Shown piece by piece: positions 15,423-23,687 of a DNA stretch of 59,065 nucleotides. The stretch is from Bacteroidaceae bacterium (lineage in GTDB: Bacteria; Bacteroidota; Bacteroidia; Bacteroidales; Bacteroidaceae). Where the stretch lies: NCBI GenBank assembly GCA_017470525.1, contig JAFUYM010000048.1:1-59065 (forward strand), read 5' to 3'. The notes under the pieces were generated by a model that saw only the letters and a list, made by a program, of their open reading frames with translations, searched no databases and was not told the DNA's origin. The stretch's first letter is position 1. Each line of letters starts with the position of its first letter. Position numbers and translations under genes: made by a program.

Positions 15423-16588
15423 CCAACGTCGCCCGCACCCGCCGCATCACCCTCGGCAGCGGCATCACCGCTGTCAGCCCCGCCGCCAGCAGTTACAGAG
15501 GCACCGTCAAAGTAGCCGACGGTCAGGCCCTCACCGACGGCAGCGGCAACATCCTCACCGGCACCCTCGCCCCCGCCGACGTGAACGGCAAGACGCTCGC
15601 GCCCGCTTTCACCATAACCTACGACCTCGCGGGCGGCATGGTGACCACCGACAACCCAACTGTCTACACCGAAGAGAGCGAGACCTTCACCCTCAATAAC
15701 CCCACCCGCGACGGCCACACCTTCGCCGGATGGACGGGCACCGACCTCGACGTAGCCACCGAGACCGTCACCATCGCCAAAGGCTCGACGGGCAACCGCA
15801 AGTACACCGCCACATGGACGGAGAACGTGCTGACCCTGCTCGACGACGACCGCAACAGCGACACAAAGAACGCCACCATCATCGGCTCGGCAGACGGCGA
15901 CGGCAAGCAGTATAAGGTCACTTTGCAGGACCGTACCCTCTACAAGGACGGCTTCTGGAACACGCTGTGCCTGCCGTTCGACGTTGACCTGACGGATATC
16001 GATTGCCCGCTCTATGGGGCAACGGCAAAGGTGCTTGACGAGACAGCGTCGGGACTTGATGGCGGCACACTGACGCTGAAGTTCAGGGAAGCCACCGCGA
16101 TAGAGGCTGGCATGCCGTTCCTCATCAAATGGGAGGCTGCCGAGGACTACGTGGGCAGGGAGAGCGAATATGACCTTGTGGACCCTGTGTTCGGTCAGGT
16201 GACCATCGCTGCCACCGCCCCGACGGAGGTCGCCTTCACGGGCGGCAAGTTCGTGGGGCAGTTCTCACCCTTCGCCATCGACGGGACGAACATCAGGGAC
16301 ATCCTCTTTGTGGGCTCGGCGAACAAGATTGGCTATTCAGGAAAGAACCGCATCCTGCGCTCCTGCCGCGCCCACTTCGAGGTGCCTGCTGACGGCGACG
16401 CGAATGCCGCCCTCCGCATCGAGGTGGACTACGGGGAAGGCGGCGAGGTGACCGACATCCAGGGCGCCGACGTGCAGACTGCCGTCCACATGGAGGGCTG
16501 GCATGCACTGAACGGCATGAAACTGGAGGGGAAGCCCGCGAACAAGGGTGTGTATATCCATGACGGAAAGAAAGTGGTGATTCAGTAA
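15326..16588 (+). CDS. Secreted surface protein, C-terminal part with sorting-type tail
   Basis: This frame continues the broken surface protein; the ATG at 15326 is only a formal start. It finishes the GLUG-like region (NCYYYDNAHDYATVGS), then has a Listeria-Bacteroides (InlB B-type) repeat around YDLAGGMVTTDNPTVY...GHTFAGWTG...KYTATWT, then a beta domain with NTLCLPFDVDLTDID. It ends with WHALNGMKLEGKPANKGVY followed by a basic IHDGKKVVIQ tail. That last pattern (GxKLxGKPxxKGVYIxxGKKVVI) is typical of C-terminal ends of Prevotella-type exported surface proteins and resembles a type IX secretion signal. If the frameshift is real, this half is not exported because it lacks the signal peptide. 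Confidence 0.7.
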   Translation: MGQQHHVRNCYYYDNAHDYATVGSRRDNSGTLTNVARTRRITLGSGITAVSPAASSYRGTVKVADGQALTDGSGNILTGTLAPADVNGKTLAPAFTITYDLAGGMVTTDNPTVYTEESETFTLNNPTRDGHTFAGWTGTDLDVATETVTIAKGSTGNRKYTATWTENVLTLLDDDRNSDTKNATIIGSADGDGKQYKVTLQDRTLYKDGFWNTLCLPFDVDLTDIDCPLYGATAKVLDETASGLDGGTLTLKFREATAIEAGMPFLIKWEAAEDYVGRESEYDLVDPVFGQVTIAATAPTEVAFTGGKFVGQFSPFAIDGTNIRDILFVGSANKIGYSGKNRILRSCRAHFEVPADGDANAALRIEVDYGEGGEVTDIQGADVQTAVHMEGWHALNGMKLEGKPANKGVYIHDGKKVVIQ

Positions 16589-16592
16589 ACTC

Positions 16593-16793
16593 AATTCAAG
16601 TTTCGGACATGATTTTACCGCAAGCGGTCTTTGAAAAACCTAAAAAACAAGAAAAAACCATAAAAAACAATATGAGGTTGACAGATTATTTATCATGAAG
16701 ATGATGGTTTTTTGAGGTTTTCCTTGGTTTTTTATGGTTTTTCTAAAGACGCGAAGCGTTAAGAAGAACTTCCGAAAGTTGAATTTATCATAA
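16593..16793. repeat. Long intergenic palindrome B
   Basis: Outer arms CAAGTTTCGGA (from 16598) and TCCGAAAGTTG (to ~16792), then CCGCAAGCGGTCTTTGAAAAACC against GGTTTTTCTAAAGACGCGAAGCG, then A-rich (AAAAAACAAG) against T-rich (CTTGGTTTTTT) tracts. It lies between the surface protein and the small acidic peptide gene and shares its edge and hairpin motifs with palindromes A, C, D, F and G. Confidence 0.7.
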
Positions 16794-16816
16794 ACTTTAA
16801 TGTTAAGGAAAAGAAT

Positions 16817-16951
16817 ATGGAAAAGAAATATATTGTGCCAGAGACGGAGGTGGTCGAGATGGAGGTGGAGCAGGTGATTGCCATGAGCAGGATTGACTCA
16901 GATGACTTGGACTACATTCCGCAAATCTATGATGACGACGACGACCGGTAG
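16817..16951 (+). CDS. Small acidic peptide (44 aa) of a Bacteroidales short-peptide type
   Basis: The frame starts MEKKYIVPETEVVEMEVEQ and ends IYDDDDDR. Short proteins that open with a lysine-rich start followed by Y-I-x-P-x-x-E-V-x-E are common in Prevotella and relatives, often beside surface-protein genes, and have no assigned role. The charge is strongly polar: basic first four residues, then a highly acidic body and five aspartates near the end. No signal peptide or membrane span. Purine-rich AAGGAAAAGA precedes the ATG. It lies just after palindrome B and ahead of a terminator at 17038. Whether it is free-standing, a precursor peptide or a partner of the surface protein is unknown. 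Confidence 0.6.
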   Translation: MEKKYIVPETEVVEMEVEQVIAMSRIDSDDLDYIPQIYDDDDDR

Positions 16952-16993
16952 GCTCTTTTCAAGAGATGCCCCGATGTCAAGATTCTCCTACAT

Positions 16994-17052
16994 GCGCACC
17001 CTGCGCCTGTCTTTTCACGCACCCTGCGCATAAAATTACACGCACCCAGCGC
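16994..17052 (+). repeat. Three direct repeats, 23-base period
   Basis: CGCACCCTGCGC, CGCACCCTGCGC and CGCACCCAGCGC start at 16995, 17018 and 17041, exactly 23 bases apart. The last copy is the left arm of the following terminator. The rest of the 307-base gap 16952-17258 has no gene or other clear signal. Confidence 0.7.
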
Positions 17053-17082
17053 CTATCATTTGACGCTGGGTGCGTGTTTTTT
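17038..17082 (+). terminator. Intrinsic terminator of the surface protein / small peptide unit
   Basis: Perfect 14-base stem ACACGCACCCAGCG / CGCTGGGTGCGTGT, 12-base loop, then T6. It ends plus-strand transcription after the small acidic peptide gene. Confidence 0.9.
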
Positions 17083-17258
17083 CGCAACCAATTGATGTTG
17101 CAATCCTTACGCCTTCAGGGAAGAAGACATGGGGACGAAGCCCCTGATGGGATTTTGTAAAGTTCCTCCCGGCAGAAGGTTTATTTTGTCCTATAGAACC
17201 GAATCAGTTATCTGGTCATTTCTTGGTACTCTAAGAAACATATAAAAACAGGTTTCCC

Positions 17259-18446
17259 TTAGAACCGCACATACAACTCACCCCACAGTTCGTTGTAGTC
17301 CTTGTGCTGGAGGTTGCGGTCATGTACGTGGTTGTACTGCACCTGGAAGAGGAGGTTCTTGTGGAGTTGGAAGTTGGGGGCGATGGTGTAGATGGTCTTG
17401 AGCGAGTCCCAAGTTTTCGCACTGCGGTAGGCATCGTATTTGCCATACACCTTGAGCCACGGGGTGCAGGGCACACCTACGGTGGCATACCAGCCATCGG
17501 ACTTGCCTTCGCCTGTGTAGTTGGCAAGCAATCCCTGTGCATGGGCATATTCGGCACGTACCGACCAGTCGTTGTGCTCATACTTGACGGAGGCTGCCCA
17601 ACGGTTGCGGTCGATTGCCACACCGTCCTTCACATAGTCGCCTGTCCAGCCGAACACTCCGATGAAGAGGTCTTTGACGGGCTGCACCTGCAGGGTGCCG
17701 ATGAAATCCTTGTGTCCGTTGGCGTCGGCGGTGTTGATGCCCTGCCCGTTCATCACCTGCAACTGGTAGTGGAGGAGGCGGTGTCCGTCTTTCTTGCTGG
17801 GGAAGAGGTCGCCCTGCAACTGGATGCCCTGGTCGCGACCGCCGTTTGCCACGCCTTTATCGCTGTCGCCGATGCCGCTAATGGAACGGGCAATCTGGGA
17901 GTAGTCGCCTGTGCCCACATCCCAAGGGTTGTAGGGGTTCTCGAAGAGGAAGGCACGTTTGTACTGACCCACTTTCACGGCAAGTTCCTTCCAGTGTGCC
18001 CACTCCACGAAGTAGTCTTTCATGTGGAAGGAGGAGTTGTTGACCTGTGCCTGGATGCGGTACTTGAAATCGCCGAGGATAGTGCCATCGACATAGACGC
18101 GGATGAAGCGTTGGCTGAAGCCGTCGCCGCCATGTGCGCCGTCCTTGTCGCTGTAGGCGTATTTGCCGATGAAGTAGCCGCCGAACTTAGGTGCGGAGGC
18201 GTAGTCGGTGAGTTTGCGGCTGTACTGCGGTTTGCCGTCGGGGGCAGGTGTGTTGACCATTGCGGACTCTAAACTGTTGTTGACGAGGGAGGTGAGGAAG
18301 CCAGAACCTGGGGTTTCGTTGGGAGAGAACTCGGAGGTCTCGGTGGTTTCGCCGGACGGATTGGTTACGTTCTGCGGCTCGTCGTTCTCTGCCATGAGGG
18401 AAAGAGCGAAGAGGCTCGCAAACAGGAATGCAAATGTTTTTTTCAT
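17259..18446 (-). CDS. Phosphate-selective porin O/P-type outer-membrane protein
   Basis: The 395-residue product starts with a signal peptide (MKKTFAFLFASLFALSLMA) and is followed by an acidic/Thr-rich linker to about residue 75. The remainder alternates short beta strands with aromatic girdles (FGGYFIGKYAYSDK, FRYRIQ-type segments, VKVGQYKRAFLFENPYNP) and ends with a C-terminal aromatic GELYVRF, as expected for a barrel inserted by BAM. The motif around KVGQYKRAF resembles the OprO/P family. It would pass small anions or nutrients across the outer membrane. It lies downstream of the dicarboxylate transporter gene on the same strand but with the 370-base palindrome C between them, so it is probably separately transcribed. 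Confidence 0.8.
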   Translation of the reverse strand: MKKTFAFLFASLFALSLMAENDEPQNVTNPSGETTETSEFSPNETPGSGFLTSLVNNSLESAMVNTPAPDGKPQYSRKLTDYASAPKFGGYFIGKYAYSDKDGAHGGDGFSQRFIRVYVDGTILGDFKYRIQAQVNNSSFHMKDYFVEWAHWKELAVKVGQYKRAFLFENPYNPWDVGTGDYSQIARSISGIGDSDKGVANGGRDQGIQLQGDLFPSKKDGHRLLHYQLQVMNGQGINTADANGHKDFIGTLQVQPVKDLFIGVFGWTGDYVKDGVAIDRNRWAASVKYEHNDWSVRAEYAHAQGLLANYTGEGKSDGWYATVGVPCTPWLKVYGKYDAYRSAKTWDSLKTIYTIAPNFQLHKNLLFQVQYNHVHDRNLQHKDYNELWGELYVRF

Positions 18447-18473
18447 ATTGAAATCTTTTTGAGAAATTATTTC

Positions 18474-18815
18474 TACGCTTCGCGTGACGAAGAAAAAACC
18501 AAAAAAAACCGAAAAAAACAGGTTCTTGCTTTTTTATAACAACGAATTTGACGAATAGGGCGAATACTTTTTCATGTCGCCAAGCGACGACGAATAGAAA
18601 CGAATGGGAGCCTCGGGCGGCTCTGCCATGCGGTAGCCTCGTCGCCTTGCGACGTATTCGTTTTTATTGGTTGCCACTTGCGGCATTGCAAGGAGAAAAT
18701 TCGTCATATTCGTCAAATTCGTTGTTATAAAAAAACAAAAACCTGTTTTTTCTTGTTTTATTTTGTTTTTTCTTGTTTTTCTAAAGGCCGCTTTGCGGTA
18801 AAGAAAATCCGAAAG
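18474..18815. repeat. Long intergenic palindrome C (nested)
   Basis: It fills the 369-base gap between the porin and transporter genes. Outer hairpin pieces TACGCTTCGCG (18474-18484) and CCGCTTTGCGG (18788-18798) with A-/T-rich tracts. The middle arms 18517-18556 and 18708-18747 are complementary at 38 of 40 bases (AACAGGTT...GACGAAT). The core contains smaller hairpins such as GTCGCCAAGCGAC. TCCGAAAGTTA at the right edge overlaps the stop codon of the transporter gene. Confidence 0.85.
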
Positions 18816-20192
18816 TTAATATACAATTTGTGTGATTATCGTTGCCACGATAGTGCTGACAATGACAGAGACCATGCCAGGCATCATGAACGAGTGGTTG
18901 AGCAGGTACTTACCGATGACGGTGGTGCCTGAACGGTCGAAGTTCACCGTGGCGATGTCGGACGGATAGTTGGGGATGAAGAAGTAGCCATAGACGGAGG
19001 GGAGGACACCGAGAAGCACGGGACCCGGGATGCCCAACGAATATGCCAACGGCAACATCGCCACCACCACCGCTCCTTGGCTGTTGATGAGCACCGAGAC
19101 GGCAAAGAAGGCGATGGAGATTGCCCACGGATATTCGGAGACGATGCCGGTCAAGCCCTCCTCCATCTCGGCGAGGTAGTTGCCGAAGAAGGTGTCTGCC
19201 AGCCAGGCGATGCCGTAGATTGCCACCACTGCCACCATGCCCGACTGCCACACCGGACCTGCCACCGCCTTCTTGGGGTTCGCCTTGGCAAAGATAATCA
19301 TGATGGCGGCTGCCGTAATCATCACAATCTGGATGATGATGTTCATGCCGATGGGTTTCAGAATCGGGGTGCCGTCGTCGTTCGTCTTGCCAGAGTCGAT
19401 GACGGGTCGGATGTCGTGTCCCAGAATCTGGAAGAGCGAATAGAGCACAATCACGCCCAAGGCGCCGAGGAAGATATAGACGGAGAGTTTGGCATGCTTG
19501 TCCACCTCCTTGTCCAAGAGCGAGGCGGTGTCGCCATACATGTACTGCTTCATCTGGGGGTCAGCCAGACGCGCCTGAAACTGCGGGTCCTTGTCGAGGT
19601 CCTTGCCGCGCTTGTAGGAGCAGAGGGCTGCCGCCATGAGTCCGCACAGACAGGCAGGGATGGTGACGGCAATGACCTGCAGGTTGTTCACGTCGAAGCC
19701 AGCCTCGTTGCTGATGACCACAAACGACGCCACTGCCGCCGCGATGGGCGAACAGGTGATGCCCACCTGCGAGGCGACCGATGCCACACCACAGGGGCGT
19801 TCGGGTCGGATGCCCTTCTTCAGGGCGATGTCGCAGATGATGGGCATAAGCGTGTAGACCACGTGTCCCGTGCCGACCAGCACCGTGAGGAAGAAGGTGC
19901 AGAGGGGGGCAAGGAAGGTGACATGCGCCGGATGCCGTCGCAGGAGTTTCTCCGCCAACTGGATGAGCCAGTCCATGCCGCCCGCCGCCTGCATGATGCC
20001 CGCACAGGTGACGGCGGCAATGATGATGTAAATCACGTCGGTGGGAGGATTGCCGGGTTTCATGCCGAAGCCCAGCACGAGGATGGCGAGCCCGATGCCC
20101 GAGATGGCACCCAACGCCAAACTGCCATAGCGCGAACCCACATAGAGGGCAAGCAGCACAATGAGCAGTTGCAGAATCATCATAATGTCCAT
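18816..20192 (-). CDS. Anaerobic C4-dicarboxylate transporter, Dcu family
   Basis: The 458-residue, highly hydrophobic protein has 10-12 membrane helices and the DcuA/DcuB signatures: GLAILVLGFGMKPGNPPTDV near the N-terminus, TCAGIMQAAGGMDWLIQLAEK, VGTGHVVYTLMPIICDIALKKGIRPERP and SQVGITCSPIAAAVASFV. Dcu carriers exchange fumarate, malate, aspartate and succinate during anaerobic fumarate respiration, which fits a succinate-producing Bacteroidales. The ATG at 20192 is used; a second ATG 3-4 codons later is possible. The porin downstream could supply outer-membrane passage, but co-transcription is unlikely because of palindrome C. Confidence 0.92.
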   Translation of the reverse strand: MDIMMILQLLIVLLALYVGSRYGSLALGAISGIGLAILVLGFGMKPGNPPTDVIYIIIAAVTCAGIMQAAGGMDWLIQLAEKLLRRHPAHVTFLAPLCTFFLTVLVGTGHVVYTLMPIICDIALKKGIRPERPCGVASVASQVGITCSPIAAAVASFVVISNEAGFDVNNLQVIAVTIPACLCGLMAAALCSYKRGKDLDKDPQFQARLADPQMKQYMYGDTASLLDKEVDKHAKLSVYIFLGALGVIVLYSLFQILGHDIRPVIDSGKTNDDGTPILKPIGMNIIIQIVMITAAAIMIIFAKANPKKAVAGPVWQSGMVAVVAIYGIAWLADTFFGNYLAEMEEGLTGIVSEYPWAISIAFFAVSVLINSQGAVVVAMLPLAYSLGIPGPVLLGVLPSVYGYFFIPNYPSDIATVNFDRSGTTVIGKYLLNHSFMMPGMVSVIVSTIVATIITQIVY

Positions 20193-20227
20193 AAGTTCAT
20201 TTGTTTTTTAGGTTAGTATTACTTTTT

Positions 20228-20500
20228 TAAACTTTCGGAAGTTCTTTCTCACCACAGATTACACAGATGGCACGAATTATTTTTTGTTGTCTATTTTTGA
20301 CTATTACTCGGATTGTTTCAAATTCCACAGATGAAAGCCCTGCGGGGCTTTTGAAAATCCGTTTAATCCGTTTAATCATCGCGAAGCGGTATGTTTTTAT
20401 AAGACAAGTTCCTTCGGAACGATGGAACGGATTTCGCAGATTTTTCAGAAAATCCGTGCAATCTGAGCAATCTGTGGTTTTATGTCATGCATAGGAAAGT
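20228..20500. repeat. Long intergenic palindrome D
   Basis: It fills the 312-base gap between the Dcu transporter start and the patatin stop. Arms 20252-20278 and 20451-20477 (CCACAGATTACACAGAT... against ...ATCTGAGCAATCTGTGG) match at about 22 of 27 bases. AAACTTTCGGAAGTTC sits at the left edge and GGAAAGTTGAG at the right. Inside are CGCGAAGCGG and GTTCCTTCGGAAC hairpins. Sequences of the form CCACAGATTACACAGATT recur in many bacterial genomes as intergenic repeats. Confidence 0.7.
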
Positions 20501-20504
20501 TGAG

Positions 20505-21341
20505 TTATTTCAGTTTCTTCTTCAGTTTCTTGAGGTCTTTCAACGCTTTCTTTCCTGCCTCCTCGCCAATGAGAATCATCTCGCCGATTTTGTTGAAACT
20601 GTGGGCACCGTAACCTTTCAGATGAGGGTTGATGTAGATGTCCGCCGCTTCCACATTCTGACGATATTTCTTCAGGTCGGGACGAAAGAGCGGGGTGGAG
20701 TCCACATGCTTGTTGACGGTCAAATCGACGGCAATCACGATGTCTGCCCCCATGTCTTTCGCCACATCGACAGGCAGGTTGTTCAGCACTCCGCCATCGA
20801 CAAGCCTCATGTCGCCTATCTTGACGGGCTTGAACACCAACGGAATAGCCATGCTGGCTCGCATTGCCTGGGAGAGGTCGCCCTGGCGAAGCACCACTTC
20901 CTTCATGCTCTTCATATCGACTGCCACACAACGGAAGGGGATGGGCAGACAGTCGAAATCGACTTCACCATACTCATCTGCCATGCCTCTCAGCACCCTC
21001 ACAATGCTGTCGCCCATGAGGGAACCCATGCCCATCTTGAGCCAATCCTGCTGACGGAACATCGAATCGAGTTCTGCACTGCGGTAGCCTACGGCATAGA
21101 GTCCGCCGACGATGGAACCAATGCTTGTGCCCACCACCATGTCGATGGGCACTCCCGACTGCTCAATGTATTTCAGCACCCCCACTTCGGCAGCACCTTT
21201 GGCTCCGCCACCGCCTAAGACGAGGGCAACTTTGGGACGTGACTTCTTTCCCCCCGAGGAAAGCGTCACTTCTTGCGACTGCACTGCCATACACACAAGC
21301 AGCAGCAGGATGAAATTCAGAAACCTTCTCACATTCTTCAT
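20505..21341 (-). CDS. Patatin-like phospholipase, secreted
   Basis: The start at 21341 gives 278 residues with a signal peptide (MKNVRRFLNFILLLLVCMAVQS). The patatin Ser-Asp dyad is intact: oxyanion loop LGGGGAKGAAE, nucleophile elbow GTSIG and DGGVLNNLP with the catalytic aspartate. It would hydrolyse phospholipid acyl chains in the periplasm. Many Bacteroidota patatin proteins continue into a POTRA/outer-membrane barrel; this one stops right after the catalytic domain with a lysine-rich tail (KKLKKKLK), so no surface-display domain. A further upstream in-frame start (21401) is rejected since it would precede the signal peptide. It is divergent from a second, cytoplasmic patatin gene. Confidence 0.85.
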   Translation of the reverse strand: MKNVRRFLNFILLLLVCMAVQSQEVTLSSGGKKSRPKVALVLGGGGAKGAAEVGVLKYIEQSGVPIDMVVGTSIGSIVGGLYAVGYRSAELDSMFRQQDWLKMGMGSLMGDSIVRVLRGMADEYGEVDFDCLPIPFRCVAVDMKSMKEVVLRQGDLSQAMRASMAIPLVFKPVKIGDMRLVDGGVLNNLPVDVAKDMGADIVIAVDLTVNKHVDSTPLFRPDLKKYRQNVEAADIYINPHLKGYGAHSFNKIGEMILIGEEAGKKALKDLKKLKKKLK

Positions 21342-21403
21342 TTTTATTTGCAAATGTACATAAAAATCAGGATTTATAAACCAGTCTCCATAAAAAAACA
21401 TTG

Positions 21404-21560
21404 ATTATCGGAACAAATTATTGTTTATTATTGGTCATTATCGTTTATCTTGCGCCGCAGCGCAAGAGGTTACCCATAAAGATTTTTTTGCATCTTCACT
21501 GCCAAAGCGGTTTGGAAAAACGATAATTGCCAATAATTGACGATAATTTGTTCCGATAAT
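21404..21560. repeat. Long intergenic palindrome E between the two patatin genes
   Basis: Arms of 43 bases, 21404-21446 and 21518-21560, pair at about 38 positions (ATTATCGGAACAAATTAT... with ...ATAATTTGTTCCGATAAT). The core has two more hairpins: CTTGCGC/GCGCAAG around 21451-21468 and CCAAA/TTTGG near 21502-21515. It occupies most of the 293-base divergent gap, so it is not a terminator for either neighbour. Confidence 0.85.
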
Positions 21561-21634
21561 TTTTGTTTTATAGAGGAAAGATATAGATTTTTTCCTATCT
21601 TTGCAGCATTAAACGAAAAAAGCAACAGAAACAC

Positions 21635-22483
21635 ATGAAACATGGATTAGTATTGGAAGGAGGCGGCATGCGCGGACTCTTCTCGGAAGGTTTTATAGAC
21701 GTGATGCAGGAACATGGCATCACGGTTGATGGCATGATAGGCGTGTCGGCAGGGGCACTGTTTGGTTGCAACTTCAAGTCGCATCAGCCAGGGAGAGGAC
21801 TCAGGTATAACGTCAGGTTTAAGGATGACCCTCGCTATATGGGCTGGAAGTCATTCTTGAGGACGGGGAATTTCGTGAATGCGGAGTTTGCCTACCACAC
21901 CATGCCGATGGAACTGGATGTGTTTGACATCGAGGCGTTTGAGGCTGACCCGACGGAGTTCTATCTGGTATGCACGGACATTGAGACGGGAAAGCCTGTC
22001 TATCGGAAGATTGACCATGTGGAGGATGCGACGCTGGAATGGTTTCGTGCCACGGGGTCGATGCCGATTGTCTCCACTCCCGTGGAGATTGAGGGCAGGA
22101 AACTGCTGGATGGCGGCATGATTGACTGCATCCCCCTGCAATACTTCCAAAGCATCGGCTACGGACGCAATGTCGTCATCCTGACACGTCCCAAAGGCTA
22201 TCGGAAAACGCCCAGCAAAATCACCCCATTCTTCCGATTGTTCTACCCGAAATATCCGAAAGTGGCTGAGTGCATGCAACGACGACATGAGATGTACAAT
22301 ACCGAACTGGCGTACATCGAAGAACAGGCACAAAAGGGAAATATCCTCGCCATCTATCCCGACCATCCGCTGGACATCGGTCGGACAGAACTGAACGAGG
22401 AGAAACTACGTGCCATCTATCAGCATGGACGGGAAAAAGCCACGTCTATGCTGACAGATGTAAAAAATTTCTTGAAAAACTAA
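21635..22483 (+). CDS. Patatin-like phospholipase (YjjU/RssA type), cytoplasmic
   Basis: The 282-residue protein opens directly with the patatin core, KHGLVLEGGGMRGLFSEG, without a signal peptide. The nucleophile elbow is GVSAGA and the catalytic aspartate is in LLDGGMIDCIPL. Later segments (YGRNVVILTRPKGYRK and YPDHPLDIGRTE) are typical of bacterial YjjU-like members. It probably acts on lipids at the inner face of the membrane; substrate unknown. Convergent with the TlpA-like gene; the hairpin at 22490-22538 separates them. Having two patatin-family genes back to back around palindrome E is unusual, but they belong to different subfamilies. Confidence 0.85.
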   Translation: MKHGLVLEGGGMRGLFSEGFIDVMQEHGITVDGMIGVSAGALFGCNFKSHQPGRGLRYNVRFKDDPRYMGWKSFLRTGNFVNAEFAYHTMPMELDVFDIEAFEADPTEFYLVCTDIETGKPVYRKIDHVEDATLEWFRATGSMPIVSTPVEIEGRKLLDGGMIDCIPLQYFQSIGYGRNVVILTRPKGYRKTPSKITPFFRLFYPKYPKVAECMQRRHEMYNTELAYIEEQAQKGNILAIYPDHPLDIGRTELNEEKLRAIYQHGREKATSMLTDVKNFLKN

Positions 22484-22489
22484 AATTAG

Positions 22490-22538
22490 TTTCGCAAGTT
22501 CTTTCTTTACCTCAAAGCGTTAAGAGGTACTTGCGAAA
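22490..22538. terminator. Hairpin F between convergent genes
   Basis: TTTCGCAAGT (22490-22499) is the exact complement of ACTTGCGAAA (22529-22538), and ACCTC/GAGGT pairs inside. The motif AAAGCG and the GAAAGTTGA edge connect it to the larger palindromes. Position between converging genes suggests a two-way terminator. Confidence 0.65.
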
Positions 22539-22549
22539 GTTGAGTATTT

Positions 22550-23668
22550 TTACTCTCCAAAAATCTCTTGGAGTTTGGCTCCGAGGGCATCGCCACGCAG
22601 ATCGCGGGCTACAATCACGCCATCGGGGTCAACCAAAAGACTGGCAGGGATGGCGTTGATACCATAGACTTCGGCTGCCACGGTCTTCCATCCCTTGAGG
22701 TCGGAGAGATGAACCCAAGGCATCTTCAGTTCTTCAATCGCCTTGAGCCAAGCATCTTTGTTCTGGTCGAAGGAAAGCCCCACGATATTGAAGCCACGCT
22801 CATGGTACTTCCCGTAGTTCTCGACCACATTGGGCATCTCAGCACGACAAGGTCCACACCATGAAGCCCAGAAATCAATCAGCACCCACTGACCTCTGCC
22901 CACATACTCGCTGAGTTTGTGAAGGTTACCGTCGGTGTCAGCCTCTTCAAGGTCGGTGAACTTCCGACCGACAATCTTCATTTTCATCTCTTCCTGTGCA
23001 ATGTATGCCTTGACATCAGCCAAGGCTGGATGGTTAGCGTATGGTGGATTGGCAGCCAAGAGTTCCTTGAACTTATCCATGCCATAAAGACTGTAGAGGT
23101 CGTTGACGAAAGCAGCAGGAACCAGAGTGTTCTGGCTCTCCTTCAGCATCTTGTCCATCAGTTCTTTGACGGCTGCTGTCAACTTGGTTGCTTCTGGCTG
23201 GAGTTCTCCCACTTTTGCCTTCAGTTGCGCCTCTTTTTGCTCGTCGGAGAGGGACTTGTCGTTGTAGATGGCTAAAAGTTGATTCTGAATGCCGCTCATC
23301 TTCATGGTGAGGGAGTCATTCTGACGGTCATAGTAGTTCAGTGACTGGTTCTGTGCAGAGCCTTTCAGTTCGTTTGTGTTCAGGTTGATGTCCACAGGAG
23401 TGCCGTCGTTGAAGAAGACCACCAGCCACTTGCTAATGTCGGATTTCACGACCAAAAGGGCATCCTTTTCGTAGTTGCCTTCGAAAGAGAACTTACCCTC
23501 TGCTACCGCCATGCTATCTACGGAGGCACCCGACACACGGTCTGAGACATACACTTTCTTTGCATCAGCAGGGCACACGCCCTTGATGCTGTACTTCACT
23601 TGCTGTGCCATTGCTGGCAGAATAGCCATTGCAAGGGCTACCATTGCTACTACCTTTCTCATTTTCAT
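22550..23668 (-). CDS. TlpA-like thiol:disulfide oxidoreductase with N-terminal DUF4369-type domain
   Basis: The product is 372 residues from the ATG at 23668, with a signal peptide (MKMRKVVAMVALAMAILPAMA). Residues ~25-120 form a DUF4369-like beta domain (YSIKGVCPADAKKVYVSD), residues 120-230 are helical, and the last ~140 residues are a thioredoxin fold with the redox motif FWASWCGPCRAEMP. Such proteins reduce or exchange disulfides in the periplasm. In Bacteroidales they are numerous and often stand alone, as here. The CinA-like gene upstream ends 19 bases before this start, so they may be co-transcribed. Confidence 0.85.
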   Translation of the reverse strand: MKMRKVVAMVALAMAILPAMAQQVKYSIKGVCPADAKKVYVSDRVSGASVDSMAVAEGKFSFEGNYEKDALLVVKSDISKWLVVFFNDGTPVDINLNTNELKGSAQNQSLNYYDRQNDSLTMKMSGIQNQLLAIYNDKSLSDEQKEAQLKAKVGELQPEATKLTAAVKELMDKMLKESQNTLVPAAFVNDLYSLYGMDKFKELLAANPPYANHPALADVKAYIAQEEMKMKIVGRKFTDLEEADTDGNLHKLSEYVGRGQWVLIDFWASWCGPCRAEMPNVVENYGKYHERGFNIVGLSFDQNKDAWLKAIEELKMPWVHLSDLKGWKTVAAEVYGINAIPASLLVDPDGVIVARDLRGDALGAKLQEIFGE

Positions 23669-23687
23669 ATTGATATTTAGTTTGATT

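Noticed and set aside
19077-20216. Charged frame opposite to the Dcu transporter
   Set aside because: Antisense of a membrane protein gives Asp/His-rich reading; not a gene.
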